From: Cryptomeria japonica | Lineage: Eukaryota; Streptophyta; Pinopsida; Cupressales; Cupressaceae | DNA: 64,000 nt | Assembly: GCF_030272615.1 (NCBI RefSeq) | Contig: NC_081413.1 | Location: 610,166,709 to 610,230,708, forward strand | Reading direction: 5' to 3' | Shown here: positions 10,664 to 22,294 of the stretch, in pieces | Layout of the letters: each line of letters starts with the position of its first letter | How positions within the stretch are numbered: position 1 is the first letter of the stretch | Made by a program: the position numbers and the translations under genes | Notes under the pieces: model-generated | Told to the model about the DNA's origin: nothing | Database searches by the model: none | What the model saw: only the letters and a program-made list of their open reading frames with translations

Positions 10664-13600
10664 GAAATTGGATGGTCTCTTAAAAAAGTTTTAATGGGAA
10701 GGAGCTAAGTGGTACAGGAGCACCTAGTTTTGAGTGCATTTTCTACATTTTGGTGTGCTAGTCTTTGGTTTGGTTTTGGATTGTAAAAAATGGACTACTC
10801 ATAGGTCCACATGTGTTTTTGATATGCATTTGGAGGATGAATGTCAATGGGATCATGTATTTACTCAATTTTGGCATATGAGCCCTTGTAAGCCTAAAAT
10901 GGCATAAACATGCATTTTGGTGTCAAACATCTTGAAAAGCCTTATTTGGCATTGAGACATGTCATGTTAGTGGTTTTAAGTCATCCTAGGTGGTTTAGAA
11001 TGAGTAACAATGCATGAAATGCAAAAATGCACTTTTTGGCAAAAGTTGTCAATGTTGCTTGACAACATTTTACAACTTTGAGCAACTTTCTGAAAGTTTG
11101 GGCATATCGGTGGTTAGGAAACCGATGGAGAGCTGGTTAGGATATAATTGGAATATAAATTCTCTATGAATGAATGTAATTAGGTTGGTGAACACCTTGA
11201 GAAAATTGTAATACATTTTGAAGACCTATTTCCAATTTTAACTAGTATTTTTCTTAGATTTGGAGCAGCAGTCCGTACCTCATGGATTGATTTCTTTACT
11301 GTTCTTTCATGATTGATTTGTAAATGTTATTGTAGTTCCCAGGAGGCATTTGAGTTAGTCTTTTTTGTAGGTTTGAATTGAGTTTGAATTGTGTATTGAT
11401 CTCGACCTGAACAAGGGTTTTAGTGCCGAAACATGGTTCTAGCTTGAAGTCCTTTGAGTTTCTCTCAATAAAACTTTGGACTTGAGCCATGAAACCTTTG
11501 TAAAATGTATATACACTTTATTTTGGTTTGGAGGTAATTGAAAATCCATTGGACATAATTTCCTAGGCGAGCTTAGTCATAGCCCGGTTGGGAAATGATT
11601 GAAATTTTGTAAGTGCTTGCAGGGATGATCAGGTTTGAAGATTCCAAGTGTTTGGAATGAGTAAGTGGGGTGTGGCAGAGCTTTTGTGGGAGTTTAGAGG
11701 TGTGGCACACCAGTGACGACTTTATACCCTTGGAAGAAGACCAAAAAGACCCAAAAACCCTTCAAATATGTTGTTTTCGGGTTCTGTACCTGTACAGATA
11801 GACCTGGTTTCCTCACCCAATGAATCTAAAATTTTAGCCAAAAGGGTACTCAGATCATAAAAGATTTTACCTGGTTTGTTGAGACAATTTTGAATAATTC
11901 CACAAAAATCGGTTAGGTAGGGCTAATTGGGGCTCTAAGTCTACTAAGCCTAGAAAATAGGGAAATGAAGGAGCGACGGAGAAATGAGGGAAACCCAATC
12001 ACAAAACTAGTTGATTGGCTTGGAAAAACCTGAAGGACACTTGCTACAACCCCTGCAAGCATATGCTAGAATTTTGATAGATTGAGGTTGGATTTACCCT
12101 TGTGAATCTCAACCATGCCTGAGCAGTCAGTGAGCACATTTTGATTGGGAGCACTCCTAGAGAGTTTGAATGTTTTGATTGGTTGATAGACTAGTGTAGA
12201 GTGAAGGAAGCCCACCAAGACATCACTCAAATTCAAATTAGAAAAGGATTCTCTCTTTGAGTACCCCTCCCCATCACTAAGGAAGCCAAAAGAATTCCTC
12301 TAATCAACTGGGAAATAACATGCTTAATTAAGGAAGATGGGGGAGCTAGTCTTAGGAAGATGGACCTTTAAAATTTAGCACTGGGAGCCAAAATAGCATG
12401 GAAAATGTATTCAACTCCCCATAAAGTTTGCTACAAGATTATGAGATGTAAATACCTAGACTCCATTGATACTGAAAGAATATTTACTGTGGCAAATTCA
12501 AGTAGAGGTTCAACAGTTTGGAATTTCATTTGGGAAAGTAGAAGGTTGATAATCGATCACCTATCTTGGAATATTGGAAATGGGAAAAAGGCCAAGTTCT
12601 AGAGAGACTCATGGAATGGGGAGCCTGCTCTAACAGAAAGATTTGAGGATTCAGATTGGATAGATGAGGCTGAGGGAAGTATAGGGGATCAAGTGGAAAA
12701 TTATATAGAAGACCATAGGCAGAGAGGAGAGTGCATAATATGGAAATAAGTGGGTATAGGTAGAGAAACAAACTACAAAAAACTTGAATACATCCTACTT
12801 AAGAGAGTGGTTATTTTGTCAAAGGAAGAAGACTCTCTAAAATGGTGTGCAGCGAAATCGGGGGAGCATAAGGTAAGACTGGGTTATGAAATACAAAGAA
12901 ATAGAAGATGCAATTACCAATGCCCTTCACAATTGTGTTGAGTTCTTCCGAAAGCGGGTGCCTTTCTATGGATATCCCTTCATGAGAGAATACTGACATG
13001 CAACAAACTCAAATCAATAGGCATAGCATGCCTGAGTAGATGCATAATGTGTAAAGAAGATGAAGAAACCCCAGATCATCTTTTGTTTTGGTGCTCGATG
13101 GCCAAAGAATGTTGGGATTGGTTCCTTGAAAGGATGATGTGGCATACAGTCAGAAACAAGCAGCTGAAAGAATTTCTTTTGTCATGGCCGATGTCGGGCA
13201 AGAGGTCAAAATGGGGCGATCATTGGATAGTGGGTCCTTCCATTATTGTCTAGCACATGTGGAAAGAAAGGAACATATGTGTTTTTAAGGAGGAGAGTCT
13301 CTCCATCATCTCAAACATAGATTGATTGAAGAGGGCTATTGAGGAAGTGGTGATATGTAAGCTACATGATAAGAAGGTTCATGCATATAATAAATGGGAT
13401 AAAGTTATGGATATTAGATGGCATGCCAGGTGGTAAATAAGAAGATTGATTGAAAAACAGTAAGATGGAAAGCTCCTCCAAAGGGCTGGAAAAAATTAAA
13501 TTTCAATGGAGCTAGTAAGGGTAATTCGGGAAAGGTAGGATATGGTGCAGTATTGTGAGGGGAATTGGAACTGATATGTGTAATATTTGGTGCTTTAGGA

Positions 13601-13741
13601 GAAACAATGAATAACAAAGCGGAATTGAGAGCCCTTGAAGCAGGTTTGTCAATGTGTATAGAGAAAGGTGTCATGAAGATAATCATTGAGAGAGACACAA
13701 GTGATTATCAATGGAGTGGCGAATGCCAGTTTCAACAATTA
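10664..13741 (+). repeat. Tandem duplication unit 2
   Basis: Second copy of 7563-10663, slightly shorter through small deletions around 13430 and 13568. Downstream of 13741 the LINE RNase H runs on uninterrupted, so unit 2 carries the original 3' junction and unit 1 the original 5' junction. Confidence 0.85.
10710..12276. mobile_element. Solo LTR, copy 2
   Basis: Same TG..CA ends, same 1567-bp length and same CTAAG flanks (10705-10709, 12277-12281) as copy 1. The differences I see are scattered point changes. Because it arose by duplication of already inserted DNA, its divergence from copy 1 dates the duplication, not an insertion. Confidence 0.85.
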
Positions 13742-15060
13742 TAAACTCAAGGGGTGGCTGCCTAGAATAAACATGTTGTTAGACATAATGGGGGAATTTC
13801 AAATAGTTCATTCATTTTGAGAAGCGTCTGACTGGCTTGCAAACCAAGGCATAAGAGAAGAAAATGAAATTAACCATGTGGATAAGGAAGTTATATCTGA
13901 AGAATTTGAGACCTTGTGATGTGACAGACAAGACATAGCTCGTGAAGGAATAGGGTAATTGGCAGCACTCCAAATTTGAATAGTATAGGAGTGTTACAAA
14001 ATGGTTCCTTCGTGGCATTTTTAGTACTAAAATTAGAAGGTGGAGCTAGATAAAGGATCACAAAATAGATTGAACAAAGATTTCGAAGGGACATCTTAAG
14101 TCCTTGAGCAGAGAGAAAGGCAATTTCTAGGCCGTAGATTATGTAGGCTAGAGAAGGGTCCATAAGACATCATAGTTTATATCAGAGAGATGAAAGGCAT
14201 GTAGGCACTCAAGGTAGAAATAGAATCGTTAGAAAACAAGGTGACAACAAGGTCTATATTTGCATACAAAGGCAACATCTTCAGAAGGTTAGTATGGTGC
14301 ATCATTTTGGTCTTAGTTGTTTGTGTGTGAACGAACCTTGCAGGAGTAATGCATAAGACTTTTCCATACAGATGAAAGAGTTTTCGATGTCATATGGAGA
14401 CTTGCTAATAATACTCTTGAAGTAGACATGCACTAGTGTGACGGGTTCGTGTATGAAGCTGTGATCTACCCATTGGTCAACATTCTAGATTCAAGGGAAA
14501 GATGCATTCAAAGGATCAATGGGTTCATATAGGTAGTGGATGGTTCGGCTGTTTCTAGCGCAGTATTGGACCTAGAAGCAGAAAAGTGGGTGAGTATTTT
14601 TGGCATATATTTCAACCTGGATAACTATTTATCTTCTAACTCAGAAGAGGGATCTGAATTAGAGGATGGAGAGAAAGTGTAGGCCAAAGAGGTGAAGAAA
14701 ATGAAGAGGAATTTCTTCGAGGATGCTTGGGAGGTATTTAGGGTTGGAGTTGTTAACATGAATCAAGCCCCATTCTAGAGAATGTTGAATTCAGAGGACA
14801 ATTGGCTCTTGGTGGAATCTTCTATGAAGGTGGTGGAGATGGGAGAATTTTTGGCTATTATACTGCAATCGATTTAGGGGAGGTGGAATATTTGGGAATG
14901 TTTAACTAATGTTCAAGGATGGTATAGGGATACATATATTGATGTTTCAGTAAGGCCATGTTGGGTAGATGTTTGAAGTAAGTTGCATGAAGTTAGGATG
15001 CTATGGAAGTTAGGTCTCATGTAATATGTTTTTTATAAGTAATATAGGGAGCTATCCCCA
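12277..15060 (+). pseudogene. LINE ORF2 C-terminal half, unit 2, plus C-terminal tail
   Basis: Repeats the RT-associated and RNase H domains of unit 1 and continues past the junction with LKGWLPRINMLLDIMGEFQ and SDWLANQGIREENE, which is the end of the LINE RNase H domain. A C-terminal extension follows (LDLEAEKWVSIFGIYF, NFFEDAWEVFRVGVV, SVRPCWVDV) with several stops. Function was target-primed reverse transcription; this copy is dead. Confidence 0.75.
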
Positions 15061-15077
15061 TAAAGATAGTACTTGCC

Positions 15078-15090
15078 AAAAAAAAAAAAA
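15078..15090 (+). other. LINE poly(A) tail
   Basis: A run of A after GTACTTGCC, immediately 3' of the LINE C-terminal and 3' UTR-like sequence. It marks the LINE 3' end. Confidence 0.7.
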
Positions 15091-15092
15091 TA

Positions 15093-16032
15093 ACTCTAGA
15101 ATATTTTTTTAATTAAGTATTTAAACTCATAAATAAAATATAAAAAACATAGTTTAAAAATTAAAAAATTAAATGTAATTTATTATTCAACCATAAGTTT
15201 TAAAACTATATAAATTATAATAAACAATATATTTTAAATATTTTAATAATAGTCTAATGTAAATATATTTTTAATAATATATGTTATTTTAAACATATTA
15301 TCTATAATTTAAACATTGTAATATTGTAATAACTATAATCTACTAGTTAATTGTGTATTTTTATTAATATATTTTTTAAAATTTGTATTGGATGATGATA
15401 TTATTTTTTCTTTATAATTTTGAAAGAAAATGAATCATGTTGAATATGTTGTGTTCTATCTAGTGAGTGAAAAATGTATATTTTGTATTTTTCTTCGTTA
15501 AATTTGTGAGATTATGCTTGACGCGACCAAGATCAAAGAGACCAATAGATAGCACAATGACAAGAGAGATAAAATATGACAAGAATAAACTGTATTCCTA
15601 TCAAGATACAAAAGAGATCAACTGGATCATCAAGATTACATACATTATATGATGAGCTTGCTTATAAAGGCAAGGCTAAGAGACAAGAGATAACACAATG
15701 ATGACATGTGGCTCAATGAGATGCAAGGGTAGGTAGGAGAAATAGTAAAATATTCCACATGAGGTGGATCACCCACCGAAGGTGGAATGTAACAACAAGA
15801 TCACACCATAAAAGGTGGAAATTCTCCTACATACACACTCCCAATGTATGCACATCTCCCTAAGTGTCTCATATGCAAACTACAATGTTATGCATATACC
15901 TAAGTAAACTTAAGTAAAGTGTAATTATATCCAATATGAATAAATATTTACACCAATATCGCCCCTTAAGTGAAACTTAAGGGAATGCACTTAAGTCTAC
16001 AATGCAACTAAGAAATGCAAGATGGGTCTCGG
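15093..16032. other. AT-rich intergenic DNA, LTR-like stretch
   Basis: 15093-15460 is AT-rich with nothing recognisable. 15500-16030 resembles retrotransposon LTR or leader DNA on the minus strand. Short words such as CTAAGTAAACTTAAG recur inverted near 30145. No gene seen. Confidence 0.4.
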
Positions 16033-16588
16033 CTACAAGGTCATGTTAGGTACCCATGTACAAATGCAAATGCAATCTCCCATAAAGCGGGGAAAGAGAG
16101 AAAAACCCAATGGGAAAAAATCCTCCCCCAAAAGAGATATTAAAAACATGCAAAGAACTCTCAAATAAGCATGTGAAGAACAAATCCCCATGTGAGGAAA
16201 AAACACCTCCCATATGAGAGAAGAAGAGAGACTAAGTAGGCCCCCCCAATGTATAATTTGCACCAATGGTAGAAGCTCGAAGCTGAATGAAGAAATTATT
16301 CCACGAACGTTGAACAACGTTCCTCCCCTTGGGAAGAAACAAAACCAAATGTGTATCCATGAAGTCTCCCCAATCATGAATGGAAGATGTAGGAAAAAAA
16401 CTCATGATGAATGAAGTCTCTAAAAATTGCTCAAGTGTCCCCATGTCGATGCTAAAATTTACCCCCTCCAAAGGCGGTGTACTGATCCACACTGTTGAAA
16501 AAGGCATTCCAAGATCTAGTGGAGATGAATGTAGAACAAGATCCAAAGAATCACATGTATCCTCTAACAATGAAGATACCTCCTCCAA
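16033..16588 (-). pseudogene. Retroelement-derived ORF, minus strand
   Basis: Two overlapping frames (118 and 114 codons) read as protein-like sequence, for example STPPLEGVNFSIDMGTLEQF and SFIQLRAS-like text, with no catalytic motif. Style and context (left edge of element A, LTR-like DNA beyond) suggest a linker part of a retrotransposon polyprotein. I do not recognise a domain. Confidence 0.35.
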
Positions 16589-16593
16589 CTGCT

Positions 16594-16627
16594 GTACGGG
16601 TTAGTGCAGGATCATGGGGGGCCAAAA
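16594..16627 (+). repeat. Element A left terminal inverted repeat
   Basis: Contains the core GTGCAGGATCATGG followed by GGGGCCAAAA. The reverse complement occurs at 45741-45774 with 5 mismatches in 34. Continuing inward, AAGTGGAGATG here parallels AAGTGGCAATG at the right end. The left end of element B shows the related string GGTCAAAAAAGTGG at 21917-21930. Confidence 0.6.
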
Positions 16628-16741
16628 AGTGGAGATGTGAAAAAAATAGCCTTTTCCACTCGCCTAAAAATGCGAAAATCCGTGTTGAATTTTTGCTTGA
16701 CTTGGGTGTCAGTACACCTTGGCATGGTAAACACCTAGGCA

Positions 16742-17066
16742 AATCAGATATCAGATAAAATCGGATATCCGATAATATCGGATATCCGATGTTTATAGGT
16801 AATTTTAAATTAAAAAATAAATTATATATTATATAATATATAATAATATATTATTATATTACATTATATATTATATAATATATAATATAATATAATATTA
16901 TATATTATATAATAATTTAACTATAAAAATCCGATATCCGATTTATCAGATATCGGTTTTTCTAAGACAATATAAGTGGATTGTGACAGCCCGTAGGTTA
17001 TTTTTCACCCACAGGCTGTGCGATTTCTTTCAAATCCAATATCTGGTTGGACCCGATATCTGATTT
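16742..17066. promoter_or_regulatory. Element A left cluster of TCGGATATCCGA palindromes
   Basis: Seven imperfect copies of the palindrome ATCGGATATCCGAT: three at 16742-16791, two at 16928-16958, two at 17033-17066. The first two groups are separated by a nearly pure A/T tract (16797-16920). The same motif recurs at A's right end. By analogy with CACTA and Mutator elements, subterminal repeat clusters are transposase-binding sites; that role here is inference. The cluster also sits upstream of the accessory gene start. Confidence 0.7.
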
Positions 17067-17277
17067 TGTGACCCAAATTTGCAAAAAAAACCATTAAAAG
17101 GTAGGATTCTTATTGTTTTTCATCATTTTCATTCAAATTTTTGCATTTTTTTAATGTTTATTTATTTTTTCATTCAAAATATGTTTTTTTCATGAAAATT
17201 AGGTTTTTTAAAATCAAATACAAAATTGTTCAAATTGTTTAACTAAATTCAATTGTTTACATTCAATTAGGTTAAAA

Positions 17278-19216
17278 ATGGGGGATAACAGTGAAAACAT
17301 TGATCAACCACAACCGCAACAACCAAACCCTCGTGCACAAAACTCTCCTTTGCCAAACCCCCCTCAATTCAGGATTTAATTGCACAAAATTTGAACTAAT
17401 TGAGGGGGATTGCAGATGTCTATCATAGGATCCCTCGCATGAACCTAATGTTTTATCCCCTCACATCGATCATAAAGAGTATAGAAACCATCACTGAGGA
17501 GCACAATGTCGCTCTTTTGTGGCAAGATTCTATGAGGAAACACAATGTGGATGGCTTGTCCTATAAGGAGATCAAGGATCTCGAGATATCCAAAGCTGCT
17601 ATCACCGCGTTGTTTGTGAATCCCCGCACTGCTCAACCTGTAGACCCCAAAATAAAAAAAACTTTCTATTAAATGGTGCACAAATCATGGTATTGTGACA
17701 TTTTTTTGGGATTGTTGGTGGATGGTTTTCGATAAACCACCCAACAACAATCTTGATGTCCCCTTCTACTTGATCAAAAAAGTGTATACTGACTTTGTTT
17801 TAGGAAAACATGTGAACTGCTTTGACATCCAACCTTTCCAGGGTGTGGGTTTAGGTATGCCCCAAAATAGACCTGGGGTAGTTAGAGTAGTCCAAGGCCC
17901 ATATGTCCCCCCTCCTCTTGTTGATCCCCCACCTCCAGTACAACATCCAGATATCATCTGTGAGGCGACGTCGCAGACCATATCAGCTATTCACTCTTTG
18001 AGTATCCTTTTGGTTTCTCAGGTTGGGGTAGTAGGTCAGCCTAAATTTGATGGTAGTGGTGCATTCAGTGGCGCTGACACTCCTCGGCTCCACACATTTG
18101 CATGCCCCATAGTTGTGTCATGTGTGGGTACTTATGCTTGGGCCCAGTTGGACAACCTGTTGATCCTCCTGCACACACTGCAGATTATGAGGTGCATGAG
18201 ATGCACACTGCACCAGATGTTATGACAGAGACTAGAGGATACCCCGAAGAGTCCTCGCATGCTAGAGGCGAGGAGGCATCTTCATCATACATTGATGATG
18301 TAGTGGTAAGATTTGTATTTTCACAATTCATTCTATATTTTAAATGAATATTTATAATCTAGATAATATTAAGTACTAATTTTTATTTACACGGTCTATT
18401 TAACAGTTGATGATAGATGAGGAGTTGACACAGATCTAGGAGGGCACCTTGACGGTCATTTCATTTGGCCTTGATACCTTTACGGTACATATATTATTGC
18501 ACCTAGTCATTTGTATTTTATTGTACATACATGCTCATCATTTATATTGGTATTAAATAGATTATGTAGTAACTTGCATGTATATCTTATTTTACTCTTG
18601 TAGGGCACAAGTAGCACAAGTGTGGGGCTGTGTGATTCATGATCTGATAGTGCAGTTGGAGACAAGGGAAAGGTAATTGAATGCAAATACGATTAAATGA
18701 ATAGTTTAAATAACTTATAATGATTATACACATCTAGACATAGATTGATAGTTTCACATACTTGTTGTGTACATATGTACAGAAAATTCTTGGCTTCACA
18801 TCCTTGTTGACTACACCCACTATACCTGAAGATGAAGAAGAAGAGATGCCTTGAGTACATGTATGTTTATTTTATTTAATTTTTGTAGATATAATTCATT
18901 ATTATCAATGAAAATTATATCCTAACTTGTATCAATGTCATGTTTGTGAACATATGTAGGTTGTGTATGAAAATAGTGAAAACATACCTCCTCTACCAAA
19001 GACATACATCAAGAGTCCTCCAAAGCCGAAGAGGAAATGTGGAGATGAGATAAACAAGAACAGTTCAATTATAGTTCATTTTTATGTTAACTTTTCAAAT
19101 GTGAGTTATATAATATAACTAATCTTAATTGTGGTTTGTTTTTTCTTGTGCAAGATCCTTCAGAGCCGAGCAGTGCGATGAAGAGGATCGATTTTGATGA
19201 TCCATCAGTAGCTTAG
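17278..19216 (+). pseudogene. Element A accessory gene (multi-exon, unknown family)
   Basis: Homologue of the element B gene at 22295-24920. The start is MGDNSENIDQPQPQQ. The conserved core reads GLSYKEIKDLEISK, ALFVNPRTAQ, then in the next frame WCTN...FFWDCWWMVFDKPPNN and VPFYLIKKVY. A cysteine motif CVMCGYLC at about 18113-18136 matches CVSCSGIC in B. Later exons bounded by GT/AG include EELTQI...TLTVISFGLDTF (about 18408-18483). The last exon reads PSEPSSAMKRIDFDDPSVA, stop at 19214-19216. In-frame stops (for example 17388 and 18437) and frame changes indicate decay. Function unknown; low-complexity N terminus and Cys motif suggest a nucleic-acid-binding partner of the transposase (inference). 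Confidence 0.65.
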
Positions 19217-19639
19217 GATGTTATAGATAGTTTTGGGATGCTTACATGTCTAGTTGGTATGTATATTTTGTATATGGACATACATTCACGTATATAGACA
19301 TATATTTTGTTTGAGTTGGCTTTTATGCCATATTTGTGTATGGACATACACTTGTAATCATTTGACATTGTCATATATATAGAAGTTGATATTTGATCAT
19401 ATAAATTGTTGCTCATGTGTGCATGGTGTTATCATGGAAAACTTTAATCTTCAATCCAATAACTAACAATGTTTAATAATGGTTATTTAGTGAACAATAC
19501 AATTCATTTCATTTCATCATAAGTGTTGTTTGTATAATGAACAATATAATACAATTCATTTAATGAACAATACAATTAATTTAATGAACAATACAATACT
19601 GAACAATACAATATAATTCATTTAATGAATAATACAATT
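19217..19639. other. Remnant of transposase A 3' end, then AT-rich short repeats
   Basis: Just after the accessory stop, TTAGGAT..TATAG..TAGTTTTGG matches the B sequence where the two stop codons meet (24917-24942), so about 25 bp of transposase A's C-terminal coding end survive here, 18 kb from the rest. 19490-19636 holds loose tandem copies of AATGAACAATACAATTCATT. No gene. Confidence 0.5.
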
Positions 19640-21352
19640 CATTATTACCCTATGCATGCTCCTATTCCCCCCCCCCCCAACTTGGTCGAACGCTCGGGGT
19701 CATACCCTACTGACGTTGTCCCTTGAGCACCCTAAGTGCTAAAAATTGTCAAACTTTGATGAGCCTTAACTCAGAATCTGTGGCACCTGTGAACAATCCG
19801 TTTGAACCTACGGGGCCATGAGAGGGGTCCCTACAAAATCCTATCTCGGTTTTTCAAGTTTCCCTACAGTTTTATTAGGGCATCATTTTTTCAGTTGGCA
19901 AAAAAATTGTTAGTCTCATTCAATCGAATGTTGTCACGTGGCCAATTTCTCGTTTTGCTCGTCATGATCACGAACCGTTGGTTTTGACATGTCTAGTTAG
20001 GCATTATTACCCTATGCATTCTCCTATTTCCCCCCCACTTGGTCAAACACTCGGGGTCATACCCTACCGACGTCGTCCCTTGAGCACCCTAAGTGCTAAA
20101 AATTGTCAAACTTTGATGGGCCCTAACTCGGAATCTGTGGCACCTACGAACAATCCATTTGAACCTATGGGGCCATGAGAGGGGTCCCTACAAAATCCTA
20201 TCTCAGTTTTTCAATTTTCCCTATGGTTTTATTAGGGCAACATTTTTTCAGTTGGCAAAAAAATCATCAGTCTCATTCAATCGAATGTTGTCGCGTGGCC
20301 AATTTCTCATTCTACTCGTCATGATCATGAACTATCGGTTCTAACATGTCCTGTTAGGAATTATTACCCTATTCATGCTCCTATTTATTTCCCACTCGAT
20401 CGAACGCTCGGGGTCATACCCTACCGACGTCGCCCCTTGAGCACCCTAAGTGCTAAAAATTGTCAAACTTTGATGGGCCCTAACTCAGAATCCCTGGCAC
20501 CTACGAATGATCCGTTTGAACCTACGAGGCCATGAGAGGGGTCCCTACAAAATTTTATCTTGGTTTTTCAAGTTTCCCTACGGTTTTATTAGGGCAACAT
20601 TTTTTCAGTTGGTGAAAAAACGTCAGTCTCATTCAATTGAATGTTGTCACGTGGCCAATTTCTCGCTTTGCTCATTGTGATCATGAATCATTGGTTCTGA
20701 AATGTCCAGTTAGGCATTATTACCCTATGCATTCTCCTATTCCTCCCCCCCCCACTTGGTTGAATGCCCAGGTTCATACCCTACCGACGTCGCCTTGAGC
20801 ACCCTAAGTGCTAAAAATTGTCAAACTCTGATGGGCCCTAACTCGGAATCTGTGGTACCTATGAACGATCCATTTGAACCTACGAGGCCACAAGAGGGGT
20901 CCCTACAAAATCCTATCTCAGTTTTTCAAGTTTCCCTATGGTTTTATTATGAAAATATTTTTCAGTTGGCAAAAAAATCACCAGTCTCATTCAATCGAAT
21001 GTTGTTGTGTGGCCAATTTCTCATTTTGCTCATCGTGATCACGAATTGTCAGTTCCAAAGTGTTTATTTAGGAATCAATACCCTATGCATTCTCTTATTC
21101 CCCCCCCACTCGGTCGAACGCTCAGGTTCATACCCTACCGACGTCGTCCCTTGAGCACCCTAAGTGCTAAAAAATGTCAAACTTTGATGGGCCCTAACTT
21201 GGAATCTGTGGCACCTATGAATGATCCGTTTGAACCTACGGGGCCATGAGAGGGTTCCCTACAAAATCCTATCTCGGTTTTTCAAGTTTCCCTATGGTTT
21301 TATTAGGGCAACATTTTTTTAGTTGGTGAAAAATCCGTCAGTCTCATTCAAT
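19640..21352 (+). repeat. Satellite: about 4.8 copies of a 360-bp unit
   Basis: Units start at about 19640, 20000, 20358, 20717 and 21077 with ATTATTACCCTATGCAT or a variant. Each contains a C-run, CTTGGTCGAACGCTCGGG, GAGCACCCTAAGTGCTAAAA and GTTTTATTAGGGCAACATT. The fifth unit is cut at TCTCATTCAATG. Adjacent copies look roughly 90% identical by eye. The ORFs crossing units are artefacts. Confidence 0.9.
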
Positions 21353-21902
21353 GAAGAAATATAGATAAACAAGCATTACATTGTAGACACATAATGATCA
21401 TCAATATTTCCATGTATTGTATACACATAATTACCATTACACTTGCATGTGACATCCATGAATGAATATGCAAACATGATTTTCATCATTATCAATACTA
21501 CTACACCAATGTACTCATGTATAGATACATTGTATATCATCAATATAACTAAACCAGTTTGCTCATGGACATCGTATATCATCATAACAAAGTTACATCA
21601 ATTCACATCCATATACAAATACAACATCCCACTTCATCTGCATCAGACATCCTCATGTCCTAAGAGAAAAGCTTACGTACAACAATGCTTGCATATAAAT
21701 TAAGACCAAAATAAGCAACCTTTTTATGCGGAATGAATGTACTACAAGAAACAAATTATAACACTTGATACAAATTATTTTGTCAAATTATAAATATATC
21801 ATTTGAAACATTTTTAAGACGTACAAGACGGTATAATTATGAAACTTACCAGTTTCTCTACAAAGTCTACAAGCATAACTTTGAAGAAAGACACATGGGC
21901 GT
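21353..21902. other. AT-rich DNA between satellite and element B
   Basis: No gene, repeat or RNA recognised. ATG-trinucleotide-rich stretches (21440-21620) only. Confidence 0.4.
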
Positions 21903-21962
21903 GTGCACAAAGATGGTGGTCAAAAAAGTGGACACCACCCAAAAAAAACTTGGAAAAATAGG

Positions 21963-22168
21963 CAGCGCATACGCGGTTTTAAAATTTCAAATTCCCGTGT
22001 ACGCGCTTAGGTTTGTTCTTCCCGAGCCTAGAAGAGGTAGTGCGTACGCGCTGAGCTTAGGAAACTTAGCGTGTACGCGCTACACCTAGGAAAATTAGCG
22101 CGTATGCGCTGCTTATAGGAAAATGAGCGCGTAAGTGCTAATAATCCTAGTAAAACCACGTACGCGGT
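21963..22168. promoter_or_regulatory. Element B left cluster of GCGCGTACGCGC palindromes
   Basis: Seven copies in about 205 bp, for example GCGCATACGCGG, GTGTACGCGC, GTGCGTACGCGCT, GCGTGTACGCGCT, GCGCGTATGCGCT, GCGCGTAAGTGCT and CACGTACGCGGT, spaced roughly 25-40 bp, often preceded by (T)TAGGAAA. They lie between the left end and the accessory start. Subterminal array plus possible promoter control is inference. Confidence 0.8.
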
Positions 22169-22294
22169 GCCTGATGAAAAAAGTTTTTAAAAAAAACTGG
22201 GTCCTCATTTACCCGAAAAGCGCATTTTTTACTTTCTTTTTTTCCCATTTTCTAACCTAAACTGTGAACAGGGTGCAAAATTTGTCCTCAGGCT

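Larger units (their letters stand above)
4091..15092 (+). mobile_element. L1-like LINE, degenerate, 5'-truncated, with insertions
   Basis: Domains in L1 order: ORF1 zinc knuckle (about 4196-4240), AP endonuclease (about 5095-5760), reverse transcriptase (5768-7600), zinc-binding RT-associated domain and RNase H (9180-10660, repeated 12280-13740), C-terminal extension to about 14980, and an A-run at 15078-15090. The 5' end is truncated inside ORF1 at the junction with the repeat block. Many stops and frameshifts make it inactive. It was expanded from about 6.3 kb by a solo LTR and a tandem duplication. I could not find a target-site duplication. Confidence 0.85.

Noticed and set aside
16594-16600. 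Target-site duplication of element A
   Set aside because: No convincing direct repeat flanks 16594 and 45774; the similarity outside the core is inverted, so it belongs to the terminal repeat.
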